Assembly: GCA_965279475.1 (NCBI GenBank)
Contig: CBDIIA010000002.1
Span: 62,001-126,000 of the forward strand
Reading direction: 5' to 3'
DNA length: 64,000 nt
Origin: Pseudorhodoferax sp965279475
GTDB taxonomy: Bacteria; Pseudomonadota; Gammaproteobacteria; Burkholderiales; Burkholderiaceae_C
Both the position numbers and the translations under genes were made by a program. The notes beneath the pieces were generated by a model, which was not told the origin of the DNA, ran no database searches, and was given only the letters and a program-made list of their open reading frames with translations. Shown here piece after piece: positions 24,671 to 33,404 of the stretch (positions are counted from its first letter, which is position 1; each line of letters opens with the position of its first letter).

Positions 24671-25360
24671 CTACACCGGCTCCATCCCATTGCGCAGCTT
24701 CAACTCCGCCACCCCCGGCGACACCATGAACGCCAGCAATTCGCGCACAGCCTCGGGCTGCGTGGAAGCCGTGGCCAAGCCCGCCGAGAACGTCGTCGTG
24801 ATCTGGATGGCAGGCGGCAGCGGTCCCAGCACCGTGATGCCGGGCAGGTGCATCAGCTCGCTGAACTGCTGAAAACCCAGCTCGGCCTCGCCGCGCGCCA
24901 CCAGCGAGCCCACCGGCACGCCAGGCGGGGCTTGCACGATGCGGTCCTTGAGAATGTCTGCGATACCCCAGCGCTCGAACAGCTTGACTAGCTGCACACC
25001 GCTCGGCCCGGTCGAATAGCTCAGCGTGCGCGCCGCCAGCACCGCGCTTTTGACGGCCTGCTCGGAGCCGATGTCGGGCTGCGCGGCGCCGGCCTGCACC
25101 GCGATGGCGACGCCGGAGGTGACGATGTCGACCCGGCTGCCGGCGACGATGCGGCCGTCGGCCGTCAGCTGCTCAAGGGCATTGGATGCGAGCGCGACGA
25201 TGTCGAAGGCCTCGCCAGCGGCCACACGTTTGGCCGCATCGACGCCGCCCACGGCCTCGTTCTCGATGGCCTGGTCGTGCGTCCGCTGGTACTGCGCGAC
25301 CAGCTCGGCCAGCAGTTTCTTCGTCGCCATCGACGAGATGATCTTGATCGGGGATGCCAT
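24671..25360 (-). CDS. ModA-like substrate-binding-domain protein without signal peptide
   Basis: 229 aa with the extracellular solute-binding fold: IKIISSMATKKLLAELVAQY, AFDIVALASNALEQL, SYSTGPSGVQLVKLFE and GEAELGFQQFSELM. It begins MASPIKIISS, with no export signal, and the longer open frame upstream does not encode one, so it should be cytoplasmic. Proteins of this kind are frequent in Burkholderiales and their role is not established. No permease or ATPase follows. The divergent GntR gene begins 163 bases away. Confidence 0.8.
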   Translation of the reverse strand: MASPIKIISSMATKKLLAELVAQYQRTHDQAIENEAVGGVDAAKRVAAGEAFDIVALASNALEQLTADGRIVAGSRVDIVTSGVAIAVQAGAAQPDIGSEQAVKSAVLAARTLSYSTGPSGVQLVKLFERWGIADILKDRIVQAPPGVPVGSLVARGEAELGFQQFSELMHLPGITVLGPLPPAIQITTTFSAGLATASTQPEAVRELLAFMVSPGVAELKLRNGMEPV

Positions 25361-25522
25361 GCGCCGCTCCTGGTACCGGTTGGTGTTGGGTGGATGTCGG
25401 GGTCGAACCTGCCCACGCAGCTGCGCATGGGCGACCCGCATTATCTGGGCCGCGTCGACCAGCAAAGCCTTGCCAGCCAAGCCAGACGCGCGGCTCGGTG
25501 AAAACCCGCTACAGCCCAAAAA

Positions 25523-26347
25523 GTGCGAACACTACAATACAAGCATACCAATAGAGACATCGGGGTTGCCTTGCTTTTTCCGCTGCAGATCGACCGTCGC
25601 CTGCCCCGCGCCGCCCAGGTCTATGTGGCATTGCGCGAGGCCATCCTGGCGTTGCAGCTGAAGCCCGGAACGCCGATCAGCGAGAACTGGATCTGCCAGC
25701 AATGCGATGTGTCGCGCACCCCGGCGCGCGAGGCGCTGATCCGGCTCACGCACGACGAACTCATCGTGGTGTTTCCGCAGCACGGCAGCTTCGTCGCACC
25801 GATCCGGCTCAAGAAAGTCATCGAGGCCTCGTTCGTGCGCGAGGCGCTCGAGACTTCCATTCTCAAGATGGCCGGCACCGTGTGGACCAAGGCCGACACC
25901 AAGGCGGTCAAGGCCATCATCGACCGGCAACGCGTGTTTGCGGCGAAGAAGGACCACGCAGCCTTCTTCAACGAAGACCAGAACTTCCACCACTACTTCG
26001 CGCAGGTCGCCGGCGCCGACGGCATCTCGGCGATCATCAACGAGACGGCCACCCACCTGGTGCGCATCCGGCGGCTGACCAACCCGGTCGAAGGCCACAT
26101 GCAGCACGCCGTGGCCGACCACCAGGACATCCTCGCCCACATGAGCCGCGGCGATCTGGATGGCGCCATCGCCGGGCTCACGCAGCACCTGTCGCAGGTG
26201 TTCCGCAGGTTCGATCTGGCCGTCGAGCAGCACCCCGAGTATTTCGAGGATTCGAACGGGGTGCGAGACGACATCCCCGAATCGATGCGCCGCTACCTTT
26301 CCTCGTACGTGCGACCGCGCGAGGCTTCTGCGACCGCCGCACGCTAG
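25523..26347 (+). CDS. GntR-family regulator with FCD domain
   Basis: Regulator of up to 274 aa. The winged HTH (about 28-92: AAQVYVALREAILALQLKPG then DVSRTPAREALIRLTHDELI) is followed by an all-helical FCD ligand domain with metal-type residues (FHHYF, AVADHQDILAHM). The frame opens with GTG at 25523; a TTG at 25571 in the same frame would start LLFPLQIDRR, nearer the conserved region, so the start is uncertain. It precedes the ABC importer and catabolic genes at 26423-32346 on the same strand and is their likely regulator. Confidence 0.88.
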   Translation: MRTLQYKHTNRDIGVALLFPLQIDRRLPRAAQVYVALREAILALQLKPGTPISENWICQQCDVSRTPAREALIRLTHDELIVVFPQHGSFVAPIRLKKVIEASFVREALETSILKMAGTVWTKADTKAVKAIIDRQRVFAAKKDHAAFFNEDQNFHHYFAQVAGADGISAIINETATHLVRIRRLTNPVEGHMQHAVADHQDILAHMSRGDLDGAIAGLTQHLSQVFRRFDLAVEQHPEYFEDSNGVRDDIPESMRRYLSSYVRPREASATAAR

Positions 26348-26422
26348 CAGCGGCCGCGGAAGGACATCCGTCGTGACAAGAAAACATGCCCTTCGCGGGG
26401 CTCACCATCAGGAGACACTAGC

Positions 26423-27424
26423 ATGTTGAAGACTTGGATCGCTGGCTGCGCGCTGGCAGCCGGATTGCTCGGCGGCGCCGCGCACGCCCAGAACACCGCC
26501 ATCTGCTACAGCTGCCCCGAGGAGTGGGCCGACTGGGGCAGCCAGCTGCGCGCCGTCAAGCAGGAGATCAAGATCACCGTGCCGTTCGACAGCAAGAACT
26601 CGGGCCAGGCGCTGGCGCAGATGGTGGCCGAGAAGAACAACCCTGTCGCCGACTTCGCCGACCTGGGCATCACCTTTGGCATCCAGGCGCAGCAGCTCGG
26701 GCTGACGCAGCCGTACAAGCCGCCAGGCTTCGACCAGATCCCGGCCGACCTGAAGGATCCCGACGGCCACTGGTTCACCATCCACACCGGCGCCGTGGGC
26801 TTCTTCGTCAACAAGGATGCGCTGGGCAAGCTGCCGGTGCCGGCCTCGTGGAAGGACCTGCTGAAGCCCGAGTACAAGGGTCTGGTCGGCTACTACGACC
26901 CGACCAGCGCCTTCATCGGCTACATCGCGGCGATGGCGGCCAACGTCTCGCTCGGCGGCTCGATCGACAACTTCGCACCGGGCATGAGCTACTTCCAGCA
27001 GCTGAAGAAGAACTCGCCGATCGTGGTCAACCAGACGTCCTATGCGCGTGTGCTGTCGGGCGAGATCGCGATCCTGGTCGATGCCGACTTCAACGCCAAC
27101 CGCGGCAAGTTCAAGGACAAGGCCAACGTCGAGTTCGTGATGCCGGCCGAAGGCTCGCTGCCCGTTCCTTATGTGATGGTGTTGGCCAAGAACGCACCGC
27201 ATCCCGAAGCCGCGAAGAAGGTGCTCGACTTCCTGCTGTCCGACAAGGGCCAGACCATCTGGTCCAACGCCTATCTGCGGCCGGTGCGCAACGTGCTGTC
27301 GAAGGAGACCACCGCCAAGCTGTTCCCCGAGAAGGAGTATTCGCGCATCAAGACGGTCGACTTCCGCAAGGTCGCCGAGGCGCAGAAGAAGTTCGCGGAG
27401 CGCTACCTGGCCGAAGTGCGCTGA
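26423..27424 (+). CDS. ABC transporter periplasmic substrate-binding protein (PotD/Fe-type family)
   Basis: 333 aa, signal peptide of about 22 residues ending AHAQN. Motifs of the family 1/PotD-like binding proteins are visible: GQALAQMVAEKNNPVADFAD, GAVGFFVNKDAL, PASWKDLLKPEYKGLVGYYDP and NAPHPEAAKKVLDFLLS. A CYSCPEEW stretch near the mature N-terminus places two Cys close together. An AGGAG site lies 8 bases upstream. It opens a four-gene importer with two PotB/PotC-like permeases and a PotA-like ATPase. The ligand could be a polyamine, iron chelate or small organic molecule; the sequence does not decide. Confidence 0.9.
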   Translation: MLKTWIAGCALAAGLLGGAAHAQNTAICYSCPEEWADWGSQLRAVKQEIKITVPFDSKNSGQALAQMVAEKNNPVADFADLGITFGIQAQQLGLTQPYKPPGFDQIPADLKDPDGHWFTIHTGAVGFFVNKDALGKLPVPASWKDLLKPEYKGLVGYYDPTSAFIGYIAAMAANVSLGGSIDNFAPGMSYFQQLKKNSPIVVNQTSYARVLSGEIAILVDADFNANRGKFKDKANVEFVMPAEGSLPVPYVMVLAKNAPHPEAAKKVLDFLLSDKGQTIWSNAYLRPVRNVLSKETTAKLFPEKEYSRIKTVDFRKVAEAQKKFAERYLAEVR

Positions 27425-27469
27425 GCCGCGTCCCTGCCACGCCCTCGCCTGCCGCAGGAGACCGTTGCC

Positions 27470-28291
27470 ATGCAGCCCAGTGACACGCGGCGGCTCGTGC
27501 TGTTGACCGTGCCGGCCGCCGCCATCTTTCTCGCGTTCTGGCTGTTGCCGATCGGGCGGCTGATCCTGCTGAGTGGCGACGGGCCCTCCGGCTTCCAGTC
27601 GTACCTGCAGATCCTGTCGACGCCACGCTACCTGGTCAGCCTGCTGGTCACAGTGGCGTTGTCGGCCGGCGTGACGCTGGTCACGCTGGCCATCTCGGTG
27701 ATCAGTGGCCTGTTCCTGGTCCGCAACCGCTTTCCCGGGCGCGACGCGCTGATCGCGGTGCTGACGCTGCCGCTCGCGTTCTCGGGGGTGGTGGTCGGCT
27801 TCATGGTGATCATGCTGGCCGGCCGCCAGGGCCTGGTCGGCAGCGTGGCGACCTTCCTCACCGGCGAGAAGCTGATGTTCGCCTATTCGTTCGCGGGGTT
27901 GTTCATGGGGTATGTGTACTTCTCGATCCCGCGCGTGATCCTGACCGTGATGGCCTCGGCCGAGAAGCTCGACCTCGGCATCGAAGAGGCCGCACGCTCT
28001 CTGGGCGCCAGCGGCCGCCAGGTGATGACCGACGTGATCCTGCCAGCGCTGGCGCCGGCCCTGGTGTCCTCGGGCGCCATCTGCTTCGCCACCTCGATGG
28101 GGGCGTTCGGCACCGCGTTCACGTTGAATGCCGGGGTCGACGTGCTGCCGATGGTGATCTACAACGAGTTCACGTTGAACGCCAACATCGCGGTGGCCTC
28201 CGCGTTGAGCGTGATCCTTGGTGTGCTGACCTGGGTGGTGCTGGCGCTGGCACGCAACTTCACGGGCGCCGGTGTGGCGGCAGCCGCATGA
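27470..28291 (+). CDS. ABC transporter permease (PotB-like)
   Basis: 273 aa inner-membrane permease with about six helices. The coupling loop is EEAARSLGASGRQVMTDVILPAL, the standard EAA motif that docks on the ATPase. It follows the binding-protein gene by 45 bases and overlaps the next permease by 4 bases (ATGA). Confidence 0.92.
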   Translation: MQPSDTRRLVLLTVPAAAIFLAFWLLPIGRLILLSGDGPSGFQSYLQILSTPRYLVSLLVTVALSAGVTLVTLAISVISGLFLVRNRFPGRDALIAVLTLPLAFSGVVVGFMVIMLAGRQGLVGSVATFLTGEKLMFAYSFAGLFMGYVYFSIPRVILTVMASAEKLDLGIEEAARSLGASGRQVMTDVILPALAPALVSSGAICFATSMGAFGTAFTLNAGVDVLPMVIYNEFTLNANIAVASALSVILGVLTWVVLALARNFTGAGVAAAA

Positions 28292-29124
28292 ACGGCATGC
28301 GCAGACGCTTCTCGTTCGCGTGGCAGCTGGTGTTCACGCTGCTGGTAGCGGCCTTCGTGCTGGTGCCGATGGCCATGTCCATCATCGCCGGCTTCACCGC
28401 CAACTACTTCCGCGGGCCGACCGCTGGGCTCACGTTGCGCTGGGTCGGCGAGGTCTGGGAGCGTTATGGCGATACGGTGCTGATCTCGCTGGCGCTGGCG
28501 CTGGGCTGCCTGGTGGTCAACCTGCTGGTGGGGCTGCCCGCGGCCTATGCGCTGGCCAAGCGGCGCAACCGGCTGACCCGGCTGTTCGAAGAGATGATCC
28601 TGCTGCCGGTGGCCGTGCCCGGGCTGGCGACCGCGCTGGCGCTGGTCATCACCTATGGCGGCTTCTCCGGTTTTCGCACCAGCTGGCTGTTCATCCTGGT
28701 CGGCCACGTGCTCTACACGATGCCGTTCATGATCCGCTCGGTGCTGGCGGTGATGTCGTCGATCAACCTCACCGAACTCGAGGAAGGCGCGGCCAGCCTC
28801 GGCGCCGGCTTCTGGACCCGCTTCTGGACCATCGCCCTGCCCAACGCGGCACCCGGCGTGGTGGCCGGCGCGTTGACGGTCGTCACGTTGTCGATCGGCG
28901 AGTTCAACCTGACCATGCTGATGAGCACGCCGATGACGCAGACCATGCCGGTCGGCCTGGCCGTGGCCTACACCAATTCCCGCATCGAACTCGGCAGCGC
29001 CTACACCAGCCTGTTCTTCGTGATGATCGTGCCGCTGCTGATCGCGCTGCAACTGTGGGGCAACCCGACACGCAACCTCGGCCGCGGCAAACCGCCGGCG
29101 GCGAAAGACACCCATGGCGATTGA
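28288..29124 (+). CDS. ABC transporter permease (PotC-like)
   Basis: 278 aa, second membrane subunit of the importer, with about six helices. The EAA loop reads LEEGAASLGAGFWTRFWTIALP. The ATG overlaps the first permease stop, and its own 3' end overlaps the ATPase gene by 11 bases, so all are co-translated. Confidence 0.92.
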   Translation: MNGMRRRFSFAWQLVFTLLVAAFVLVPMAMSIIAGFTANYFRGPTAGLTLRWVGEVWERYGDTVLISLALALGCLVVNLLVGLPAAYALAKRRNRLTRLFEEMILLPVAVPGLATALALVITYGGFSGFRTSWLFILVGHVLYTMPFMIRSVLAVMSSINLTELEEGAASLGAGFWTRFWTIALPNAAPGVVAGALTVVTLSIGEFNLTMLMSTPMTQTMPVGLAVAYTNSRIELGSAYTSLFFVMIVPLLIALQLWGNPTRNLGRGKPPAAKDTHGD

Positions 29125-30169
29125 CAAGCTCGTACCGACCTCGATCCGCCTGACGCAGTGCTCCAAGCGCTACGCCGACGGCACGGTGGCGGTGGACCCG
29201 CTCGACCTGGAGATCGCCGCCGGCGAGACCGTGGTGATCCTCGGCCCCTCGGGCTGCGGCAAGACCACCACGCTGCGCATGATCGCGGGCCTGGAGGCGC
29301 CCGATCCCGGCGGCACCATCCACTTCGGCGCAGACGACGTGACGGCGATCCCGATCGAGCGGCGCAACGTCGGCATGGTGTTCCAGAGCTATGCGCTGTT
29401 CCCCAACCTCGACGTCACCGGCAACATCGCCTACGGACTGCGCCTGCGCGGCATGCCGCTGGCCGAGCGCACGCAGCGCGCCCGCGAGCTGATGGCGATG
29501 ATGCACCTGGACAAGTTCGCCCACCGGCGCATCGACCAACTGTCGGGCGGGCAGAAGCAGCGCGTGGCGCTGGCCCGCGCGCTGGCGGTGGCGCCGCGCG
29601 TGCTGCTGCTCGACGAGCCGCTGACCGCGCTCGATGCCAAGCTGCGCGACACCCTGCGCTTCGAGATCAACGCCCTGCTGCGGCGCCTGGGCATCACCAC
29701 CGTCTACGTGACGCACGACCAGGCCGAAGCCATGTCGCTGGCCGACCGCATCGTGGTGATGGACCACGGCCGCATCGCGCAGATCGGCACGCCGCGCGAG
29801 ATCTATGCGCGCCCGGCCACGCGCTTCGTCGGCGACTTCATCGGCACGATGAACCGCATTCCGGGCCGCATCGAAGACGGGGCCTTCGTCTGCGCGGCGG
29901 GCCGCATCGCCGGCGTCTCGCTGCCGCCCGACTGCGCCGAGGCGCTGTTCCGCCCCGAGGCTGTGGCCATCGATGCGGCCGACGGTACCGGGCTGCGCGG
30001 CCAGGTCGCCTCGGTGGCCTACATGGGCAACTTCACACGCCTGCTGATCGATGGTTTCGGCGGGCCGCCGCTGGTGGTCGATTCGAGCGACGACCGCCAC
30101 TTCGAGCACGGGCAGATGGTGGCCCTGCAGATCAGGCCGGGCGCCTTGATGGCACTGGCGGGAGCATGA
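29114..30169 (+). CDS. ABC transporter ATP-binding protein (PotA-like)
   Basis: 351 aa. Walker A LGPSGCGKTTT, Q-loop MVFQSYALFP, signature LSGGQKQRVALARAL, Walker B LLLDEPLTALD and the H-loop THDQAEAMSLADR are complete. A TOBE-type regulatory domain fills about residues 245-351. It powers the importer encoded just upstream. The lactonase-like gene starts 4 bases after its stop, which ties transport to metabolism. Confidence 0.93.
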   Translation: MAIDKLVPTSIRLTQCSKRYADGTVAVDPLDLEIAAGETVVILGPSGCGKTTTLRMIAGLEAPDPGGTIHFGADDVTAIPIERRNVGMVFQSYALFPNLDVTGNIAYGLRLRGMPLAERTQRARELMAMMHLDKFAHRRIDQLSGGQKQRVALARALAVAPRVLLLDEPLTALDAKLRDTLRFEINALLRRLGITTVYVTHDQAEAMSLADRIVVMDHGRIAQIGTPREIYARPATRFVGDFIGTMNRIPGRIEDGAFVCAAGRIAGVSLPPDCAEALFRPEAVAIDAADGTGLRGQVASVAYMGNFTRLLIDGFGGPPLVVDSSDDRHFEHGQMVALQIRPGALMALAGA

Positions 30170-30173
30170 CACG

Positions 30174-31019
30174 ATGAACACGACCCCTTCCACAGCCCCC
30201 GTCGGCACCGGCACCGCCGTGCGCCTGGCGCAGGCCGAGCCGACGCTGGTGCAGAGCGTGGCGCTGTTCAACCTGGGCACGCTGGTCAACGACCAGTCGT
30301 CGCTCACCTACCGGCGCGGCGTCGGCACCCGGGTCGAGATCCCGGTGACCGGCGCGCTGATCGAGATGGCCGATGGCGAGCACATCCTGTTTGACACCGG
30401 CATGCTGCCGCACGGCTGCGAAGACGCGGCGTCCGGCCTGTCGATCGCCCGCTTCAAGGACATGATCGCGCAGTACACGCCGGAGGACGACATCCGCCAC
30501 CGGCTGGCCGAGCTGGGCCGCAAGCCCGAAGACATCGGCATCGTCATCAACAGCCATTTCCATTGGGATCACGCGGGCGGGAACCGGCTGTTCCCGAACG
30601 CACGCTTCCTGGTACAGGCCAACGAGTACCGTTTTGCCCACCGGCCCGACGGCTTCATCAGCCGGCCGTACGAGCGCGCCTATTTCGACTGCGGCATCGA
30701 CTACGAGCTGCTGGTGGGCGACCGCATGGTCAAGCCCGGTGTCGCCGCGCTGACCACACCCGGCCACACGCCCGGCCACCAGTCGCTGATCGTCCGGCTG
30801 CCCTCGGGCGGCATCCTGATCATGACGGGTGACGCGATGTTCTGCCCGGCCAACCTCGACCCTGACCTGCCGCCCGGCAATGCCCACACCACCGAACACG
30901 CCATCGCCTCGATCTCGCGGCTGCGCCTGCTGACCGAGTTTCTCGGCGGCGAACTGGTGATCTGCCACGACCCTGGCTTCTGGAGCAAGTGGCTGCCCGC
31001 ACCGCACCGCTACACCTGA
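30174..31019 (+). CDS. Metallo-beta-lactamase-fold hydrolase, lactonase-like
   Basis: 281 aa with the dinuclear zinc motif SHFHWDHAGGN (His128, His130, Asp132, His133) and the second-site region TPGHTPGHQSLIV, followed by TGDAMFC. This pattern is that of the N-acyl-homoserine-lactone lactonase (AiiA) branch. No signal peptide is present. In an importer operon beside a GntR regulator, a catabolic lactone hydrolase fits as well as a quorum-quenching enzyme; the sequence cannot separate them. Confidence 0.85.
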   Translation: MNTTPSTAPVGTGTAVRLAQAEPTLVQSVALFNLGTLVNDQSSLTYRRGVGTRVEIPVTGALIEMADGEHILFDTGMLPHGCEDAASGLSIARFKDMIAQYTPEDDIRHRLAELGRKPEDIGIVINSHFHWDHAGGNRLFPNARFLVQANEYRFAHRPDGFISRPYERAYFDCGIDYELLVGDRMVKPGVAALTTPGHTPGHQSLIVRLPSGGILIMTGDAMFCPANLDPDLPPGNAHTTEHAIASISRLRLLTEFLGGELVICHDPGFWSKWLPAPHRYT

Positions 31020-31020
31020 C

Positions 31021-31560
31021 ATGGCGCGCCTGCCCTACGTTCCCGAAGACATTGCGCAGCCCGCCGCACTGGTCGCCGAATTCCGTGCACGGCACGACGG
31101 CCGTCTGCTCGAAGTCGAACGCATGATGCTGCACAGCCCGGCACTGGCCGGCGCCTGGAACGGCTTCTTCGGCGGCATCAAGCGCGGCATGCTGCTGTCG
31201 GCACTGCACCGCGAGATGGTGGCCTGCGCCGTGGGCAGCCTGAACGGCGCGCCCTACCAGCACCGGCAGCACGCAGCCCCGTTCCTGGCGGCCGGCGGCA
31301 GCGCGGCCCAGCTCGAGGCACTGCGCCAACCGCTCGACGCGGCAGATGACGCCGTGCTGTTCAGCCCGCTCGACCGCGCGGTGCTCTCCGTAGCGACCGA
31401 AATGACGCGCGACGTGCGTGTGCGCGAAGCCACGTTCGCGGCGGCCTGCGCAGCACTCGGCAACCACCAGGCGATGGTGGAACTGGTGGGTGTGGTGGCA
31501 GGTTACAACCTGGTGTCGCGTTTTCTCGTCGCGCTGGAGGTCGGCGGCCCCGAAGCCTGA
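31021..31560 (+). CDS. Carboxymuconolactone-decarboxylase/AhpD-like protein lacking the redox cysteines
   Basis: 179 aa with the AhpD-like all-helical fold: LSALHREMVACAVGSLNGAPYQHRQHAAPFL and AALGNHQAMVELVGVVAGYNLVSRFL. In peroxidase members this first region carries CxxC followed by His; here the CxxC is replaced by GAPYQH, so thiol peroxidase activity is unlikely. The ATG at 31021 directly follows the lactonase stop, so the two are translated together. A role as a decarboxylase, isomerase or binding protein is open. Confidence 0.82.
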   Translation: MARLPYVPEDIAQPAALVAEFRARHDGRLLEVERMMLHSPALAGAWNGFFGGIKRGMLLSALHREMVACAVGSLNGAPYQHRQHAAPFLAAGGSAAQLEALRQPLDAADDAVLFSPLDRAVLSVATEMTRDVRVREATFAAACAALGNHQAMVELVGVVAGYNLVSRFLVALEVGGPEA

Positions 31561-31590
31561 CCACTCCCCCCTCCCAACACAAGGACTCCC

Positions 31591-32346
31591 ATGGACGATC
31601 TCAAAGGCAAATCCATCTTCATCACCGGCGCATCGACCGGCATCGGCGCCGGTTGCGCCAAGGCCTTCGGCGCCCTGGGCGGCAAGGTCACCGTGCACTA
31701 CAACAGCTCGAAGGACGCAGCACTGGAGGTGGCCCGCGAAGTCGAGGCCGCGGGCGGTCAGGCACTCGTGGTGCAGGGCGACCTGCGCCAGACTGCCGAA
31801 TGCCGGCGTGTGGTCGAGGCCGCGGCGGCGCATTTCGGCGGCATCGACGTGGTCATCAACAATGCCGGTGCGCTGGTGCAACGCGTGCCCATCACCGACA
31901 TCGACGACGCGGTGTTCGACGACATCCTGAACCTGAACGTGCGCTCGATGATGATGTGCACGAAGTACGCCGTGCCCTGCATGGCCCACGGTGGCAGCAT
32001 CATCAACCTGACCAGCGTGGCGGCACGCCACGGCGGCGGGCCAGGGGCCTCGTTGTATGCGGGATCCAAGGGCTTCATCAGCACCGCCACCAAGGGTCTG
32101 GCCAAGGAGCTGGTCGGCCGCCGGATACGGGTCAACGCCGTGTCGCCAGGGGTGGTGGTGACGCCGTTCCACGAGAAGTTCTCGACCGCGGCCCAGCTCG
32201 AATCGATGCGCGCCACGATTCCGATGGGCCGGCTCGGCACGGTCGACGAATGCGTGGGGGCCTTCCTCTACCTCGCGTCCGAGAAGCTGTCGAGTTATGT
32301 GACCGGGCAGATCATCGAGATCAACGGCGGCCAGTACATGCCCTGA
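31591..32346 (+). CDS. Short-chain dehydrogenase/reductase
   Basis: 251 aa classical SDR. The NAD(P)-binding motif TGASTGIG (13-20), NNAG, catalytic Ser in LTSVAARHGG, and YAGSK with Tyr and Lys are all present; the end GQIIEINGGQYMP is typical. Thr/His-Tyr-Asn-Ser after beta2 (VHYNSSKD) suggests preference for NADP(H). It is the last gene of the importer operon, 30 bases after the previous gene, and probably oxidises or reduces a pathway intermediate. Confidence 0.92.
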   Translation: MDDLKGKSIFITGASTGIGAGCAKAFGALGGKVTVHYNSSKDAALEVAREVEAAGGQALVVQGDLRQTAECRRVVEAAAAHFGGIDVVINNAGALVQRVPITDIDDAVFDDILNLNVRSMMMCTKYAVPCMAHGGSIINLTSVAARHGGGPGASLYAGSKGFISTATKGLAKELVGRRIRVNAVSPGVVVTPFHEKFSTAAQLESMRATIPMGRLGTVDECVGAFLYLASEKLSSYVTGQIIEINGGQYMP

Positions 32347-33312
32347 TCAGCCCCCGGCCATTTGGTGCGACACCACCTGGCCCGGCACATCCGCCGGCAG
32401 CGTGGCGTGCTGCAGCCAGGCCAGCGCGATCGGCCACAACGTCGCCTCGAAGCGCTGGTGGAAGAAGGCGAAATGCCCGATGGCCTGGGCGCCGACCTCT
32501 TGCGGCGCGATGCGCAGATGGGTGCGGTCGCAGCAGGCGTAGTAGCCCAGCATGCGGTCGGTGGCCACCAGCGTGCCGAACGGATCGTCGGTGGTGCTGA
32601 TGGCCAGCAGGCGAGCCTGCAGCCGGCGGTACACGGCGCGGCCCTGGTCGCCGAAGCGGCGCCGTGCGCTGCGCCGTTGCGCGAAGCCCGGCGTGCTGAC
32701 CACCCAGTCCCACACCACGCCGCGCGGCGTGTCTTCGAGCCAGCCCAGGCGCTTGCCGGGGAAGTAGCCGAACAGCGCGGTCACCAGCGGCATCGCGACA
32801 TGCCAGCGGGCCAGCATCTGCAGCCGCTGGCGCGGCGCGTAGTCGCGCCAGTAGGCGAACTGCGCGCCGACCGCCACCACGCGGCGCACCAAGCCGGCCG
32901 ATGCCGCCATGCCGATGCCGCTGCCGCCGAAGCTGTGGCCGACGACGTCGATCGGCTGGCCCGGAAAAGCCTGCTGCACGTGCACCAGCACGGCCTCGAA
33001 ATCCAGCGCGCCCCAGTCCGACCACGAGGCATCGAAGCCGCGCAACGACCCCGGGCGCGACTCGCCGATGCCGCGGTAGTCGTACACCACCACGTCGAAG
33101 CCATGGCGAAACAGGTAGTCGGCAAAACGGAAGTAGTAACGGCAGCGCACGGAGGTGGCGGCATTGACGATGACCACCTGGCGGCCGGACGATGCAGGTT
33201 CGCCGCGCCACACGAAGCCGCGCACCATGAAGCCGTCGGCGGCCCGTGCCGACCACGGGGCCGGCACGGAAGGCGGGACAAGGTTCTGAGGATCGGTCGG
33301 CACGGACGGCAT
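32347..33312 (-). CDS. Alpha/beta hydrolase (serine hydrolase, YheT/S33-like)
   Basis: 321 aa. The nucleophile elbow VVGHSFGG and the oxyanion-side segment VYDYRGIGESRPGSLRG mark an alpha/beta hydrolase; an acidic residue in STTDDPFG and His in IGHFAFFH are candidates for the rest of the triad. No signal peptide is evident. The ATG at 33312 is chosen because the upstream residues run into the promoter region of the divergent gene. It is convergent with the SDR gene, with stops adjacent. The substrate is unknown. Confidence 0.85.
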   Translation of the reverse strand: MPSVPTDPQNLVPPSVPAPWSARAADGFMVRGFVWRGEPASSGRQVVIVNAATSVRCRYYFRFADYLFRHGFDVVVYDYRGIGESRPGSLRGFDASWSDWGALDFEAVLVHVQQAFPGQPIDVVGHSFGGSGIGMAASAGLVRRVVAVGAQFAYWRDYAPRQRLQMLARWHVAMPLVTALFGYFPGKRLGWLEDTPRGVVWDWVVSTPGFAQRRSARRRFGDQGRAVYRRLQARLLAISTTDDPFGTLVATDRMLGYYACCDRTHLRIAPQEVGAQAIGHFAFFHQRFEATLWPIALAWLQHATLPADVPGQVVSHQMAGG

Positions 33313-33371
33313 TGTTGCGCGTTCCACCGCCCGCCCGTTCGGTCGACTAGCCAATGGAAGACAAAACTGGC

Positions 33372-33403
33372 ATAGTTTCAAAAAAGTAACTTATTGAAAC
33401 TAT
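33372..33403. promoter_or_regulatory. 10-bp perfect inverted repeat ending at the start codon of the 33405 gene
   Basis: ATAGTTTCAA (33372-33381) and TTGAAACTAT (33394-33403) are perfect inverted copies around a 12-base A/T-rich spacer. The ATG follows after one base, and no Shine-Dalgarno sequence is visible. The A/T richness contrasts with the surrounding GC-rich DNA. It could be an operator or an RNA stem over the start region. Confidence 0.6.
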
Positions 33404-33404
33404 C

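Noticed and set aside
25501..25560. Operator of the GntR regulator in the A/T-rich stretch before 25565
   Set aside because: I could not find a convincing dyad there; only a general A/T-rich promoter-like composition is visible.
27348..27626. 92-codon minus-strand frame between the binding protein and permease genes
   Set aside because: It overlaps the ends of two real genes on the other strand and has no ribosome site or recognisable motif.
30174..31019. Calling the lactonase-like gene a quorum-quenching AHL lactonase
   Set aside because: The motif fits, but the importer operon context points to catabolism, and substrate cannot be read from the motif alone.
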